NCBI GenBank assembly: GCA_963725415.1
Contig: CAVRZY010000320.1
Coordinates: 1-52,315 of the forward strand
Direction of reading: 5' to 3'
DNA length: 52,315 nucleotides
Source: CAVRZY01 sp963725415
GTDB lineage: Bacteria > Acidobacteriota > Terriglobia > Bryobacterales > Bryobacteraceae
Below are positions 29,881-38,146 of this stretch, piece after piece (position 1 is the first letter of the stretch; the number at the start of each line of letters is the position of its first letter). A model generated the notes under the pieces. The model was not told where the DNA came from, searched no databases, and saw only the letters and a list, made by a program, of their open reading frames with translations. The position numbers were made by a program, and so were the translations under genes.

Positions 29881-31090
29881 ATGCTTGTTGATCGCTTTGC
29901 CCCGTCCAGCCTGGAGCTTGAACGCCTTCTCGCCGATGTCTTCCGGCGCGCTCACTGGAGGGTCCGACTGCGGCCGCTCGGCGGAGGCTTGCGGCCGGAC
30001 ATGATCGTTGAGGGCGGCGGGAAGAGATTCTTAATCGAGATGAAACGGTCTTCGGAGGGGCGTGGAGATCGTCTGATCCCGCTGCTTTCCCAGGCCATCC
30101 TCCAGGCGCAGGCAGTGGTGCGCCAGTTCCCGGAACCAGTTGTCCCGTTGGCCGTCGTGGCAGCCGAGCGCGTCCCGCAGTCTGTGGCGGAACAGGTCAA
30201 GCAGTTTGCGGCGCAGTTTGCCCCAGACACCGGCGTCGGCATCATCGACTCACACGGTTTGCGGGCCTTCGCCGGCCACGGGCTCGAGGTGCTCGACGCG
30301 CGCCCATCTCGCCCCGTCCGCAGCGGCCTGGCATCCCCACAGCGTTTGCCGCATCTGTTCTCTGACCTGAACCAGTGGTTGTTGAAAATCCTCCTGGGCC
30401 AGTCCATCCCGCAGTCTCTGCTGTCCGTTCCCCGTGCGGAATTCCGAAACGCAACTCAACTCGCGGCGGCCGCGCAGGTGTCGGTGATGAGCGCCTCCCG
30501 ATTTGTTCGCCAACTCGCGCGGGAGGCGCTGCTCGACGATCGTGGAGGGCACCTCGAAATCGTACGGGTTGAGCATCTGCTCGGGCGATGGGCTGCCGCC
30601 AACCAGCAAGCTCTGCGGGAGATCCCGGTGCGCTGGGTCATCAGGAAGGAACCGCACCAGTTGCTTGCAGCCGTCAAGTCGTATGCGTCGGAGGCTGATG
30701 CCGCATCCCTATCAAGGTCCAAGCCGCGTTTCGGCCGGATCGCGCGGGTCTCAGCCACGCTGCGCGATCGGGCTGTTTGCTGCAGCCGACGTGCTCGGGC
30801 TTGGTTTCGTCCACGGTGTCCCGCCGCACATCTACCTGGAGCGGCTGGATCTCGATGTGCTCCGGCAGCTCGGGCTGTCACTCGAAGACGCAGATCGCCG
30901 CGCCGACGCCTACATACGCCTGCCCGCCAATCGCGAGGCGGTTTTCCGGGCTGCGGTGAGGCGCGGGGGCTTGCCGGTCTCGGACGTTCTACAGGTGTGG
31001 CTGGACGTTTCTGGCCATCCCGCGCGCGGACGAGGCCAAGCGGACGAGATTCGGAAACGCGCTCTCGGATCGCTGTTCGGGAAAAAGTGA
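29881..31090 (+). CDS. PD-(D/E)XK nuclease-like / winged-helix AbiEi-like protein, one frameshift
   Basis: First gene of a two-gene cassette. The N-terminal ~140 residues resemble a PD-(D/E)XK nuclease core: a helix (LELERLLADVFRRA), then RPD (Asp40) and IEMKRS (Glu53, Lys55) on adjacent strands, then another helix. Residues ~190-240 form a winged helix (ATQLAAAAQVSVMSASRFVR). The C-terminal third (CAIGLFAAADVLGLGFVHGV, DADRRADAYIRLPANREAVF, LPVSDVLQVWLDV) resembles AbiEi-type antitoxin C-terminal domains. The frame shifts by one base between about 30715 and 30750; both halves are otherwise well conserved, so error or a recent lesion is likely. The start follows AGAGAGG, a strong promoter and a 30-bp palindrome. 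It may be an antitoxin/regulator, or a nuclease with a DNA-binding domain. Cleavage is not shown. Confidence 0.65.
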
Positions 31091-31091
31091 T

Positions 31092-31910
31092 ATGACCGCT
31101 GCGGACGATTTCGTCAGTATTTCCCGGCTCATCATCGCGCTGGAGCCATGGCTCGACCAGGTCGTGATCATCGGCGGCTGGGCACACAGGCTCTACCGCT
31201 TGCACCCGTACGCACAGGCGTTGGAATACGCGCCGTTGACGACACGCGACGCGGACATCGCGATCCCTCCCACTCTACTGATCCGGGAACAGGATATCCG
31301 CGTGCGGCTGCTTGCCAAGGGATTCACCGAGGAGTTCCTGGGCGATGACCAGCCGCCACCTACCCATTACCGGTTGGGCGACCAGACTGCGGGATTCTAT
31401 GCTGAGTTCCTGACTCCACTCGTCGGGGGCGAGCATGACCGCCAAGGGAGGCGGAAGGCGACAGCGCAAATCGCCGGTGTCACGTCGCAGCGGCTGAGGC
31501 ATATCGATCTCCTGCTCCAGCACCCTTGGGCCGTCGACCTTGACTTGGCGGGCACCGAGAGAGAGCGACGAAGAGTGCAGATTGCGAATCCGGCAAGCTT
31601 TCTGGCGCAGAAGGTCCTGATCCACGGGAGGCGCAGCCGCGACGACCGCGCGAAGGACATCCTCTACATGCACGACACGTTGGAGCTGTTCGGCAACCGC
31701 CTGGCGGAACTGCGCGGCGAATGGGAGAGGAGCATAGCACCTCAGTTGCACCGCAGGCACCGAACCAAGGTACTGAAGGCATCGCACGAACTGTTTGGCG
31801 AGACCACTGATGCCATCCGTGAGGCCGTCCTCATGGCCGTGGGCAGATCGGTTACTACGGAATCACTGCGGGAGGCTTGCCAGTCTGGCTTCGAGCAGTT
31901 GTTTGGGTGA
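31092..31910 (+). CDS. Nucleotidyltransferase-fold protein, AbiEii/MNT-like
   Basis: A 272-aa protein beginning one base after the stop of the AbiEi-like gene, so the two are an operon. The core nucleotidyltransferase signature is readable: VVIIGGWAHRLYRL (GG-hydrophobic-A/S motif) followed by TTRDADIAIP, where the two Asp are the metal-binding pair. The C-terminal half is helical (ANPASFLAQKVLIHGRRSRD, DDRAKDILYMHDTLELFGNR) as in AbiEii-type proteins of the minimal nucleotidyltransferase superfamily. AbiEii-like toxins transfer nucleotides to tRNA or protein and block growth in type IV toxin-antitoxin and abortive-infection systems. That this pair is a toxin-antitoxin or phage-defence unit is inferred from the pairing, the operator and the island context. 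Confidence 0.72.
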   Translation: MTAADDFVSISRLIIALEPWLDQVVIIGGWAHRLYRLHPYAQALEYAPLTTRDADIAIPPTLLIREQDIRVRLLAKGFTEEFLGDDQPPPTHYRLGDQTAGFYAEFLTPLVGGEHDRQGRRKATAQIAGVTSQRLRHIDLLLQHPWAVDLDLAGTERERRRVQIANPASFLAQKVLIHGRRSRDDRAKDILYMHDTLELFGNRLAELRGEWERSIAPQLHRRHRTKVLKASHELFGETTDAIREAVLMAVGRSVTTESLREACQSGFEQLFG

Positions 31911-32029
31911 AAGGGCCGACAGGTGCAGCCTTCAGGCGCTAACGCCCGTGGCAGCGTTTGTACTTCCAAACTTCACGCGCTAACGAGGCTTCGCCTCAGA
32001 CCGACGAGGCATGTTCCAGCGCCGTCTTT
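31911..32029. other. Non-coding spacer after the nucleotidyltransferase
   Basis: No gene is visible. GCGCTAACG occurs twice (near 31938 and 31978) and the sequence then runs into a palindromic repeat. No terminator was seen. Confidence 0.4.
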
Positions 32030-32120
32030 ACCGCAGAGGCGCAAAGGACCCAAAGGGGGCGCAGAGAAATCCTGAGAGGTTTTCTCCGCGTTGCCTCGGC
32101 GGCCTCTGCGTCTTTGCGGT
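32030..32120. repeat. Palindromic dispersed-repeat element (ACCGCAGAGGCGC type)
   Basis: ACCGCAGAGGCGCAAAGG on the left and CCTCTGCGTCTTTGCGGT on the right form imperfect terminal inverted repeats (14 of 18). Between them GCGCAGAGAAATCC and GGTTTTCTCCGCG add inner pairing, so the ~91 bp folds into a long hairpin. Elements with an ACCGCAGAG motif are, from memory, common in many bacterial genomes; this one lies at the right end of the island. Confidence 0.6.
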
Positions 32121-32226
32121 GAGAAAAACTTGACTCATTTACTACAAGTCTGGTGCTTCAAGCGCGCTAGCCCGGCTGCTGTCCCACCCGGAAACGCCAC
32201 CAGAAGAGGCGCAGACTCCACGGCCA

Positions 32227-35139
32227 TCACGGCTTCACCCTCTCCTTCTCCTGCTCGCGCTCCACATAGGGAATGCCTTTCTCCATCCACTCGGGCTTGG
32301 GAGCGCCTTTGAGGAAGTGGTCGAAGAACTGCTGCATGCGAATGGTGTAGTCCTTCTGGTTGGGGCGCTTGCGGAGGCCGTGGAGTTCGCCGTTGTAGTT
32401 GAACAGGTAGACTTCCTTACCCAGGCGGCGCAGGGACAGGAACAGCTCGATGCCCTGGTACCAGGGCACGGCGTCGTCCTGGTCGTCGTGCAGGATGAGC
32501 AGCGGGGTCTGGACGCGGTCCGCCATGAAGACCGCGGAATTCTGGATGAACCGCATGGGGTACTCCCACAGGGAGCCGCCGATGCGGCTCTGGCTTTTTT
32601 CGTACTGGAACTGGCGCGGCATGCCGGAGCCCCAGCGGATGCCGTTGTAGGCGCTGGTCATGTTGCCCACCGGCGCGCCGGCTTCGGCGGCGCGGAAGCG
32701 GTTGGTCTGCGTGATCATGTAAGCGATCTGGTAGCCGCCCCAACTATGGCCCTGGATACCGATGGCGTTCTCGTTGACGTAGCCCCTGTCCACCACCGCC
32801 TGAATGGCCGGCAGGACGCACTTCAGAGCGCTCTGGCCGGGCCAGCCCACGGTGTAGACGATGTCCGGCGTCAGCACCAGGTAGCCGTTGCTGACGTAGT
32901 AGGAGGCATTAATCGTGGTGCCCGGCTGGGGATTCACGAAGTTATGCAGCCCCTGCGACAGCCGCTCGTAAATGTACACCATGAGCGGGTACTTCTTCGC
33001 GGAATCGAAATCTTCGGGCTTGTAGAGCGCGGCTTGGAGCGAGACGCCGTCGGAATTCTTGTAGCGGATCAACTCGCCGGCGCCCCAGCGTAGCTGAGCC
33101 TTCTGCGGATTGGCATCGCTCAGCTTGCGCAGCTCGCGGAAATTCGAGTCCGTGACTTGCAGGTCCGGGAATTCCTTGAAGGTCGAGGCGCTCACCAGGA
33201 TGAGGTCGGCCTCCTTGGCCTTGCCAAGTGTGCGGTAGCTCTTCGCGCCCATCAGCAGCTTCTGCGGAGGCGTATCGGCGTCCAGGCGGTCGCGCCAGAA
33301 GCCGGTATCGCGCGTTTCGATACTCTCGGCGCGCAGCAGCAGCGGCTTGGCGCGATCGATGCCGCGCACTTTCAGCTCTTCATCGTCCGTGTCGAGGCGC
33401 AGGACGCGGAATTGCAGCTTCTCGCGGCGCCCGACGCCATCCGTGACGCACTGCGCAGTCTGCGCATCAGCCGAGACCTGCCACACGTCGAAGCGGTCGT
33501 AGAGCAGGACAAACTTGCCGTCCTTGGTCCAGCCGGCCGTGCCGTAGCTCGAAGGCGGCTCGGGATGATCGTCCTCCTCGTTGTGGAAGCTGACATCCAG
33601 GCTGGCGGTGAGATTGGTCAGCACCCCGTCGGGCACGCTAAGGGTGTGCCAGTGCTGGTTGCGGAAAAAAAGAACGTGCTTGCCGTCCGGCGCCCAGTTG
33701 AGCGGAGGGCCGAAAAATCCGAATCCACCCCGGTGTTTTTCGAGCACGCGCCTGCGGCTGCCCGTGGCGGTATCGACCAGGTAGTAGTCCGCGTAGCCGC
33801 CGTCGTAGTCAGCCATCGAGCGGTAGGCGCGGTCGTCGCTGCCGATGGCGTAGCGGCCGTCGTCACTGGGCGAAACTCCCGGCATCGTGGCGTCGCCGAG
33901 CTGCACGAACTTCTTGTCCGCGAGGTGAAAGACGGCGGTGTAGGATCGAGTGCGATCCCGATTGGCGCGCACCTTCTGCATGGGCTGAACGTAATCGTCC
34001 TTCCAGTGCCACAGGTCGGCGACGACTTTGTCGTCGGCGGGCGCGGATTCGGCGTCCTTCTCCGGGGGCGGCGCCGGGCCGCAGCTCATCAACAGCCGGC
34101 TGCCATCGCGCGAGAAGCTCAACGAGCCGCGCTCGCTGATGACGAAGCCCGCGCGGAAGCCGGGCGTGGCGGTGGAGACCAGCTCGGCAGCCGCGGCGGA
34201 CTTGCGGTCCCAGTGGTAGAGCTTGAGTCTGGGCTGCTTGGCCGCAGCGTCGTCACGATCGCTCAGAAAAGCAAGCTGGGTGTGGTCCCGGTCCAAGCTG
34301 AGCTTGGTGTATTTCCCTTTGCCCTTCAGGAGGGGCGCCGGCGCCGCGTCGCTGCCCGGGGAGACCACGTAGATCCCGTTGTCCTCTTCCTTCTTCGAGG
34401 AGACGGCGTAAAGCAGCGTTTTGCCGTCCTTGCTGAAGGCGTACTCGAGGACATCCTGGAAAGTACGCTCGTTCGGTTCCGGTTTCCGCGGATCGCGCAG
34501 CACCAGCTCGGTGCCGTATTCCTTCCTGGGGCCGCCGCGCGCCCCCGCTGCGGGTTTCTTCTCCTCCGCTTCCTTGGCCTGGGGCTTCTCGCCAGGCTTG
34601 GCCTCTTTCAGATAAGCGACCCAATCGTCGCCCTTCTCCGGGGCCTGGAAACTTTTGACGTTCGCGATGCGAGTCGCTGCGCCAGAGCCGAGGTCTATGA
34701 TCAGCAACCCGCCCTTGGGCATCTCCTCCGGCCGCTTCTTCTCCTTCTTGGCCTTGTCGGTGTCGGTCTTGCTGGGGAAGGTCGTGGAGATCAGGAAGCG
34801 CACGTCGTAGCTGAAGGCCAGGCGGATGCCGCGGCGTGGCGGCTCCTCTCCCGGGGCCGGCTCCTCGGCGGTGGGCTCCGGCGGCGGGGGAAGCGCGCCC
34901 ACCCACTGGCGCTGCTCCTTGCCCGTGGCCAGTTCACGCGCCACCAGCTCGCCGTCTCCCTCCTGCGGAAACAGCGCGTAGGCCAGGTACTTGCCGTCGC
35001 GCGACATCTGCTGGCTCTGGATGGAGCGCCAGGTGTCGTAGTCTTTATGGCTCAGCGGCCGCTTGCTGGAGGGCTGCTGCGCAAAGGCGGCAACAACAAA
35101 CAGAACGATGCAAATGCGGGGAATCGACCGGGTTTTCAT
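32227..35139 (-). CDS. S9-family serine peptidase (prolyl oligopeptidase-like), exported
   Basis: A 970-aa peptidase with an N-terminal signal (SIPRICIVLFVVAAFAQQ). The first ~650 residues form a beta-propeller-type region. The C-terminal alpha/beta-hydrolase domain has the nucleophile elbow GIQGHSWGGYQIAYM (Ser799), the acid in HDDQDDAVPWYQGIELFLSL and the His in GELHGLRKRPN, a complete Ser-Asp-His triad. Related enzymes cleave oligopeptides or act as dipeptidyl or acylaminoacyl peptidases. Two internal regions are very Lys/Glu-rich (KAKKEKKRPEEMPKG; KEAEEKKPAAGARG), unusual for the family and probably loop insertions. It probably works in the periplasm or outside. A 298-bp copy of its 3' end lies beyond the neighbouring island. 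Confidence 0.92.
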   Translation of the reverse strand: MKTRSIPRICIVLFVVAAFAQQPSSKRPLSHKDYDTWRSIQSQQMSRDGKYLAYALFPQEGDGELVARELATGKEQRQWVGALPPPPEPTAEEPAPGEEPPRRGIRLAFSYDVRFLISTTFPSKTDTDKAKKEKKRPEEMPKGGLLIIDLGSGAATRIANVKSFQAPEKGDDWVAYLKEAKPGEKPQAKEAEEKKPAAGARGGPRKEYGTELVLRDPRKPEPNERTFQDVLEYAFSKDGKTLLYAVSSKKEEDNGIYVVSPGSDAAPAPLLKGKGKYTKLSLDRDHTQLAFLSDRDDAAAKQPRLKLYHWDRKSAAAAELVSTATPGFRAGFVISERGSLSFSRDGSRLLMSCGPAPPPEKDAESAPADDKVVADLWHWKDDYVQPMQKVRANRDRTRSYTAVFHLADKKFVQLGDATMPGVSPSDDGRYAIGSDDRAYRSMADYDGGYADYYLVDTATGSRRRVLEKHRGGFGFFGPPLNWAPDGKHVLFFRNQHWHTLSVPDGVLTNLTASLDVSFHNEEDDHPEPPSSYGTAGWTKDGKFVLLYDRFDVWQVSADAQTAQCVTDGVGRREKLQFRVLRLDTDDEELKVRGIDRAKPLLLRAESIETRDTGFWRDRLDADTPPQKLLMGAKSYRTLGKAKEADLILVSASTFKEFPDLQVTDSNFRELRKLSDANPQKAQLRWGAGELIRYKNSDGVSLQAALYKPEDFDSAKKYPLMVYIYERLSQGLHNFVNPQPGTTINASYYVSNGYLVLTPDIVYTVGWPGQSALKCVLPAIQAVVDRGYVNENAIGIQGHSWGGYQIAYMITQTNRFRAAEAGAPVGNMTSAYNGIRWGSGMPRQFQYEKSQSRIGGSLWEYPMRFIQNSAVFMADRVQTPLLILHDDQDDAVPWYQGIELFLSLRRLGKEVYLFNYNGELHGLRKRPNQKDYTIRMQQFFDHFLKGAPKPEWMEKGIPYVEREQEKERVKP

Positions 35140-35210
35140 AGTGAGAAGTTTTGTGGACTGCCATTATACAACCACCAGTGGGGCACGCCTCAGCCTATTG
35201 AGGGGAAGGC

Positions 35211-35446
35211 TCTGCGATTCAGACACTCATACGGCAATGCGCAAAAACCGGGGACTCCCTCGAAAATCGGGGACTGGCTCCGGCGTCCCAAGCGTTGTTT
35301 GCGCGTGGATGCCGTTGCCTGTACCCGATTTTCATCGCGTTCGGTGGGCGATCCGACCATGCCAACAGACACCATTTGCTGCCTTTGCAAATGGCTGTCT
35401 GTACCCGGTTTTTGCCGCGTTCCATCCCCACTGTCTGAATCGCAGA
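35211..35446. mobile_element. 236-bp palindromic element with 15-bp terminal inverted repeats (copy C)
   Basis: TCTGCGATTCAGACA (35211-35225) and TGTCTGAATCGCAGA (35432-35446) are perfect inverted repeats. Inside are three more pairs: GCAAAAACCGGG/CCCGGTTTTTGC (35231-35242, 35404-35415), AAAATCGGGGACTGGC/GCCTGTACCCGATTTT, and CCATTTGC/GCAAATGG. The second pair carries the same mismatched core as the elements at 17.7 and 27.7 kb but in the opposite orientation. It fills the spacer between divergent S9 and GH95 genes, so it may carry promoter elements. No transposase inside. Confidence 0.7.
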
Positions 35447-35461
35447 ACCGGTAATTCTTGG

Positions 35462-35467
35462 TAGAAC
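35462..35467 (+). promoter_or_regulatory. -10-like box TAGAAC before the GH95 gene
   Basis: TAGAAC ends six bases before the ATG at 35474, with no ribosome site between, suggesting a leaderless transcript like those of the GNAT and SDR genes. The hexamer is weaker than those two. Confidence 0.35.
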
Positions 35468-35473
35468 GGATCT

Positions 35474-38020
35474 ATGAACAAGACTTCGCGAACACGCAGA
35501 GGGTTCCTGAAGACAGCAGGGCTGGCCCCCGCCACGTGGCGCCTGCCCACTTCGAGCGGGCTGACCTCCGCCGACACGCAGCAGGAAGAGGATCTGCGGC
35601 TGTGGTATCGCCAGCCGGCCGCTGATTGGAACGAGGCCCTTCCCATCGGCAACGGACGGCTGGGGGCGATGATCTTCGGCGGGGTGGCCGTCGAGCATCT
35701 GCAACTGAACGACAACACGCTCTACTCGGACGAGCCGGGGCGCCGGGACCTGGACCTGGATGTCACCAGGGACTTCGAACGCGTTGTCCGGATGCTCGGA
35801 GACGGCAAGTACAGCGCGGCGGGAGAGTTCATCACCCGGCATTGGCTGGGGCGTGCGCAGCCCTGTTACCAGCCGCTCGGGGACCTACATCTCGACTTCC
35901 AGCCGGCGGGCGAGGTCTCGCACTACGTACGCGAACTCGATGTCGCGACCGCCGTTTGCACCGTCAAGTACCAGCAGGGCGAAACTCGGTTCACGCGCGA
36001 GTTCTTTGCAAGCTTCCCGGATCAGGTGATCGTCGTGCGCCTGGCATCGAGCGTACCCCACGGTTCAACGTTGCGCGCCACGCTCAGCTCGGTTCACCCC
36101 ACGGCGAAGACAGCCGCAGGCGGCGCGAATGAGATTGTGATGAGCGGCCAGGCGCCCGGCTTCGCTCTTCGACGCACTCTGGAATGGGTGGAGCAGAGAG
36201 GGGATCAGTTCAAGTACCCCGAAGTGTGGGACAAGAACGGCAAACGCCTCCCACACGCCAACACGGTGCTGTATGGGAAAGACATCGGCGGCCTGGGGAC
36301 GTTCTTCGAGGTTCGCATTCGCGCCATTTCCAAGGACGGCCAGGTGACGGCAGGCCCCGACGGCCTAAACATCCGGAACGCCAGCGAGGTGTTGTTGATC
36401 CTGTCCGCCGCCACCAGCTACAACGGCTTCAACAAGAGTCCCAGCCGGGACGGCGTCAATCCGGCTGTCCGAGCCGCCGACCACCTGGCTTCAGCCTCCA
36501 GGAAGAGCTTCGCGACGCTCCGCGAAGCCCATCTCGCCGACTACAAACGCCTCTTCGATCGCGTCCGGCTGGATGTCGGCAAACCCACGGACCAAAGCCG
36601 CCTGCCTACCGATGAGCGCATCGAGAAGTTCGCCAATGGCGGGGATGCATCGCTAGCGGCCCTGTACTTCCAGTTCGGACGCTACCTGATGATTGCCGGC
36701 TCGCGGCCGGGCGGGCAGCCCTTGAATCTCCAGGGGATCTGGAACCCGCACGTGATTCCGCCCTGGGCGAGCGCCTACACCACCAACATCAACGTGGAGA
36801 TGAACTACTGGCCGGCCGAGGTGACCAACCTCTCGGAGTGTCACCAGCCGCTGCTGCGGATGATCGAGGAACTCGCGGTGAATGGCGGGCAGGTCGCTAA
36901 AAAGATGTATGGCCGCCGGGGCTGGGTCGTCCACCACAACACCACCTTGTGGCGCGACGCCCAGCCGGTCGATAACACCGCCATGCCCTCGTTCTGGCCG
37001 ATGGCCAGCGGATGGTTCTGCCAGCATCTCTGGGATCACTACCTCTTCACCGGCGACCGGCGGTTCTTGGCAGACCGCGCCTACCCCCTGATGAAGGGCG
37101 CCGCTGAATTCTATCTCGATTGGCTGGTGGATGGCGGCAAGGGCCGGCTGGTCACGCCCGCCGGAGTCTCGCCGGAGAACCTTTTCGTCTATGCGGATCA
37201 AGATGGAAAACAGCAGTCCGCGGGCGTCTCGATGGGACCCACGATGGACCTGGCGATCATCCGCGAGCTGTTCACCAACTGCATCCAGGCCGGCGAAGTG
37301 CTGGGGCGCGACCCCGAATTCCGGCGGGTCTTGAAGGCCAGGCTGGAGAGACTGCTTCCCTACCAGATCGGCAGCCGCGGCCAGTTGCTCGAGTGGCCGC
37401 GGGATTTCGCCGAGCGCGATCCCAAGCACCGGCACATCTCGCACCTGTATCCGCTACACCCCGGCAACCAGATCAGCCGGCGCGGACAACCCCAGTTGTT
37501 TGAAGCGGCCCGCCGCACGCTGGAACTGCGCGGGGACGAGGGCACGGGCTGGTCCAGAGCCTGGAAGATCAACTTCTGGTCCCGCATGGAAGACGGCAAC
37601 CGTGCCTACAAGCTGGTTCGCAACCTCCTCCAGGCCGCCAAGACGGGTGAAGGCCGTTACGACAGGGGCGGGGTGATGCCCAACCTGTTCTGCTCGCATC
37701 CGCCTTTCCAGATCGACGGCAACTTCGGCGGGACGGCGGGTATCGCGGAGATGCTGCTACAAAGCCACCTTGGCGAAGTTCATATGCTGCCGGCGCTGCC
37801 CGATGCCTGGCCCTCAGGGAGCGTGCGCGGGCTGTGTGCACGGGGGGGCTTCGAGGTCAGCATTGACTGGGAGCGGGGACGATTGACCGGGGCAACAATT
37901 CGCTCTCGGTTGGGTCACACCTGCAAGGTGCGCTACGGCGAGAAGACGCTTTCCATCCCGACCGAGGCCGGCAAGAGCTATCGGCTCAACGTCAGTCTGG
38001 AGATCAGTATTGCTCCGTAA
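35474..38020 (+). CDS. GH95-family alpha-L-fucosidase (1,2-type), Tat-exported
   Basis: An 848-aa glycoside hydrolase of family 95, which releases fucose (some members galactose) from alpha-1,2 linkages by inversion. A twin-arginine signal (RTRRGFLKTAGLAP) opens it. The N-terminal beta-sandwich carries the family block LWYRQPAADWNEALPIGNGR, LGAMIFGGVAVEHLQLNDNT and LYSDEPGRRD. The (alpha/alpha)6 catalytic part has RPGGQPLNLQGIWN and PPWASAYTTNINVEMNYWPA, containing the conserved Asn residues that activate water, then GWVVHHNTTLWRDAQPV and the late LFCSHPPFQIDGNFGGTAGI carrying the catalytic Asp. Full length and intact. Three sulfatase-like genes nearby suggest sulfated fucose glycans as the natural target, by inference. 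A strong terminator follows. Confidence 0.92.
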   Translation: MNKTSRTRRGFLKTAGLAPATWRLPTSSGLTSADTQQEEDLRLWYRQPAADWNEALPIGNGRLGAMIFGGVAVEHLQLNDNTLYSDEPGRRDLDLDVTRDFERVVRMLGDGKYSAAGEFITRHWLGRAQPCYQPLGDLHLDFQPAGEVSHYVRELDVATAVCTVKYQQGETRFTREFFASFPDQVIVVRLASSVPHGSTLRATLSSVHPTAKTAAGGANEIVMSGQAPGFALRRTLEWVEQRGDQFKYPEVWDKNGKRLPHANTVLYGKDIGGLGTFFEVRIRAISKDGQVTAGPDGLNIRNASEVLLILSAATSYNGFNKSPSRDGVNPAVRAADHLASASRKSFATLREAHLADYKRLFDRVRLDVGKPTDQSRLPTDERIEKFANGGDASLAALYFQFGRYLMIAGSRPGGQPLNLQGIWNPHVIPPWASAYTTNINVEMNYWPAEVTNLSECHQPLLRMIEELAVNGGQVAKKMYGRRGWVVHHNTTLWRDAQPVDNTAMPSFWPMASGWFCQHLWDHYLFTGDRRFLADRAYPLMKGAAEFYLDWLVDGGKGRLVTPAGVSPENLFVYADQDGKQQSAGVSMGPTMDLAIIRELFTNCIQAGEVLGRDPEFRRVLKARLERLLPYQIGSRGQLLEWPRDFAERDPKHRHISHLYPLHPGNQISRRGQPQLFEAARRTLELRGDEGTGWSRAWKINFWSRMEDGNRAYKLVRNLLQAAKTGEGRYDRGGVMPNLFCSHPPFQIDGNFGGTAGIAEMLLQSHLGEVHMLPALPDAWPSGSVRGLCARGGFEVSIDWERGRLTGATIRSRLGHTCKVRYGEKTLSIPTEAGKSYRLNVSLEISIAP

Positions 38021-38098
38021 GGCCTCAAGAGCTGTGAGAAAATTCAAACACCCCGCTTCTCACGCACTGCAACCCCACTGTCTTCAGGGTGGGACATG

Positions 38099-38137
38099 CC
38101 TCCGGCTTGTCATGTTGACACGCCGGAGGGATTTTTT
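38099..38137 (+). terminator. Rho-independent terminator after the GH95 gene
   Basis: CCTCCGGCTTGTCA (38099-38112), a three-base TGT loop, then TGACACGCCGGAGG (38116-38129) form a 14-bp stem with one mismatch, followed by GATTTTTT. It ends plus-strand transcription about 80 bp after the GH95 stop. The minus strand has no T-run after the stem, so it does not serve the facing kinase gene. Confidence 0.85.
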
Positions 38138-38146
38138 CTCGGCTTC

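Noticed and set aside
33157..35454. 765-codon plus-strand open frame
   Set aside because: Entirely opposite the S9 peptidase gene, with composition of a GC-rich shadow frame and no recognisable domain.
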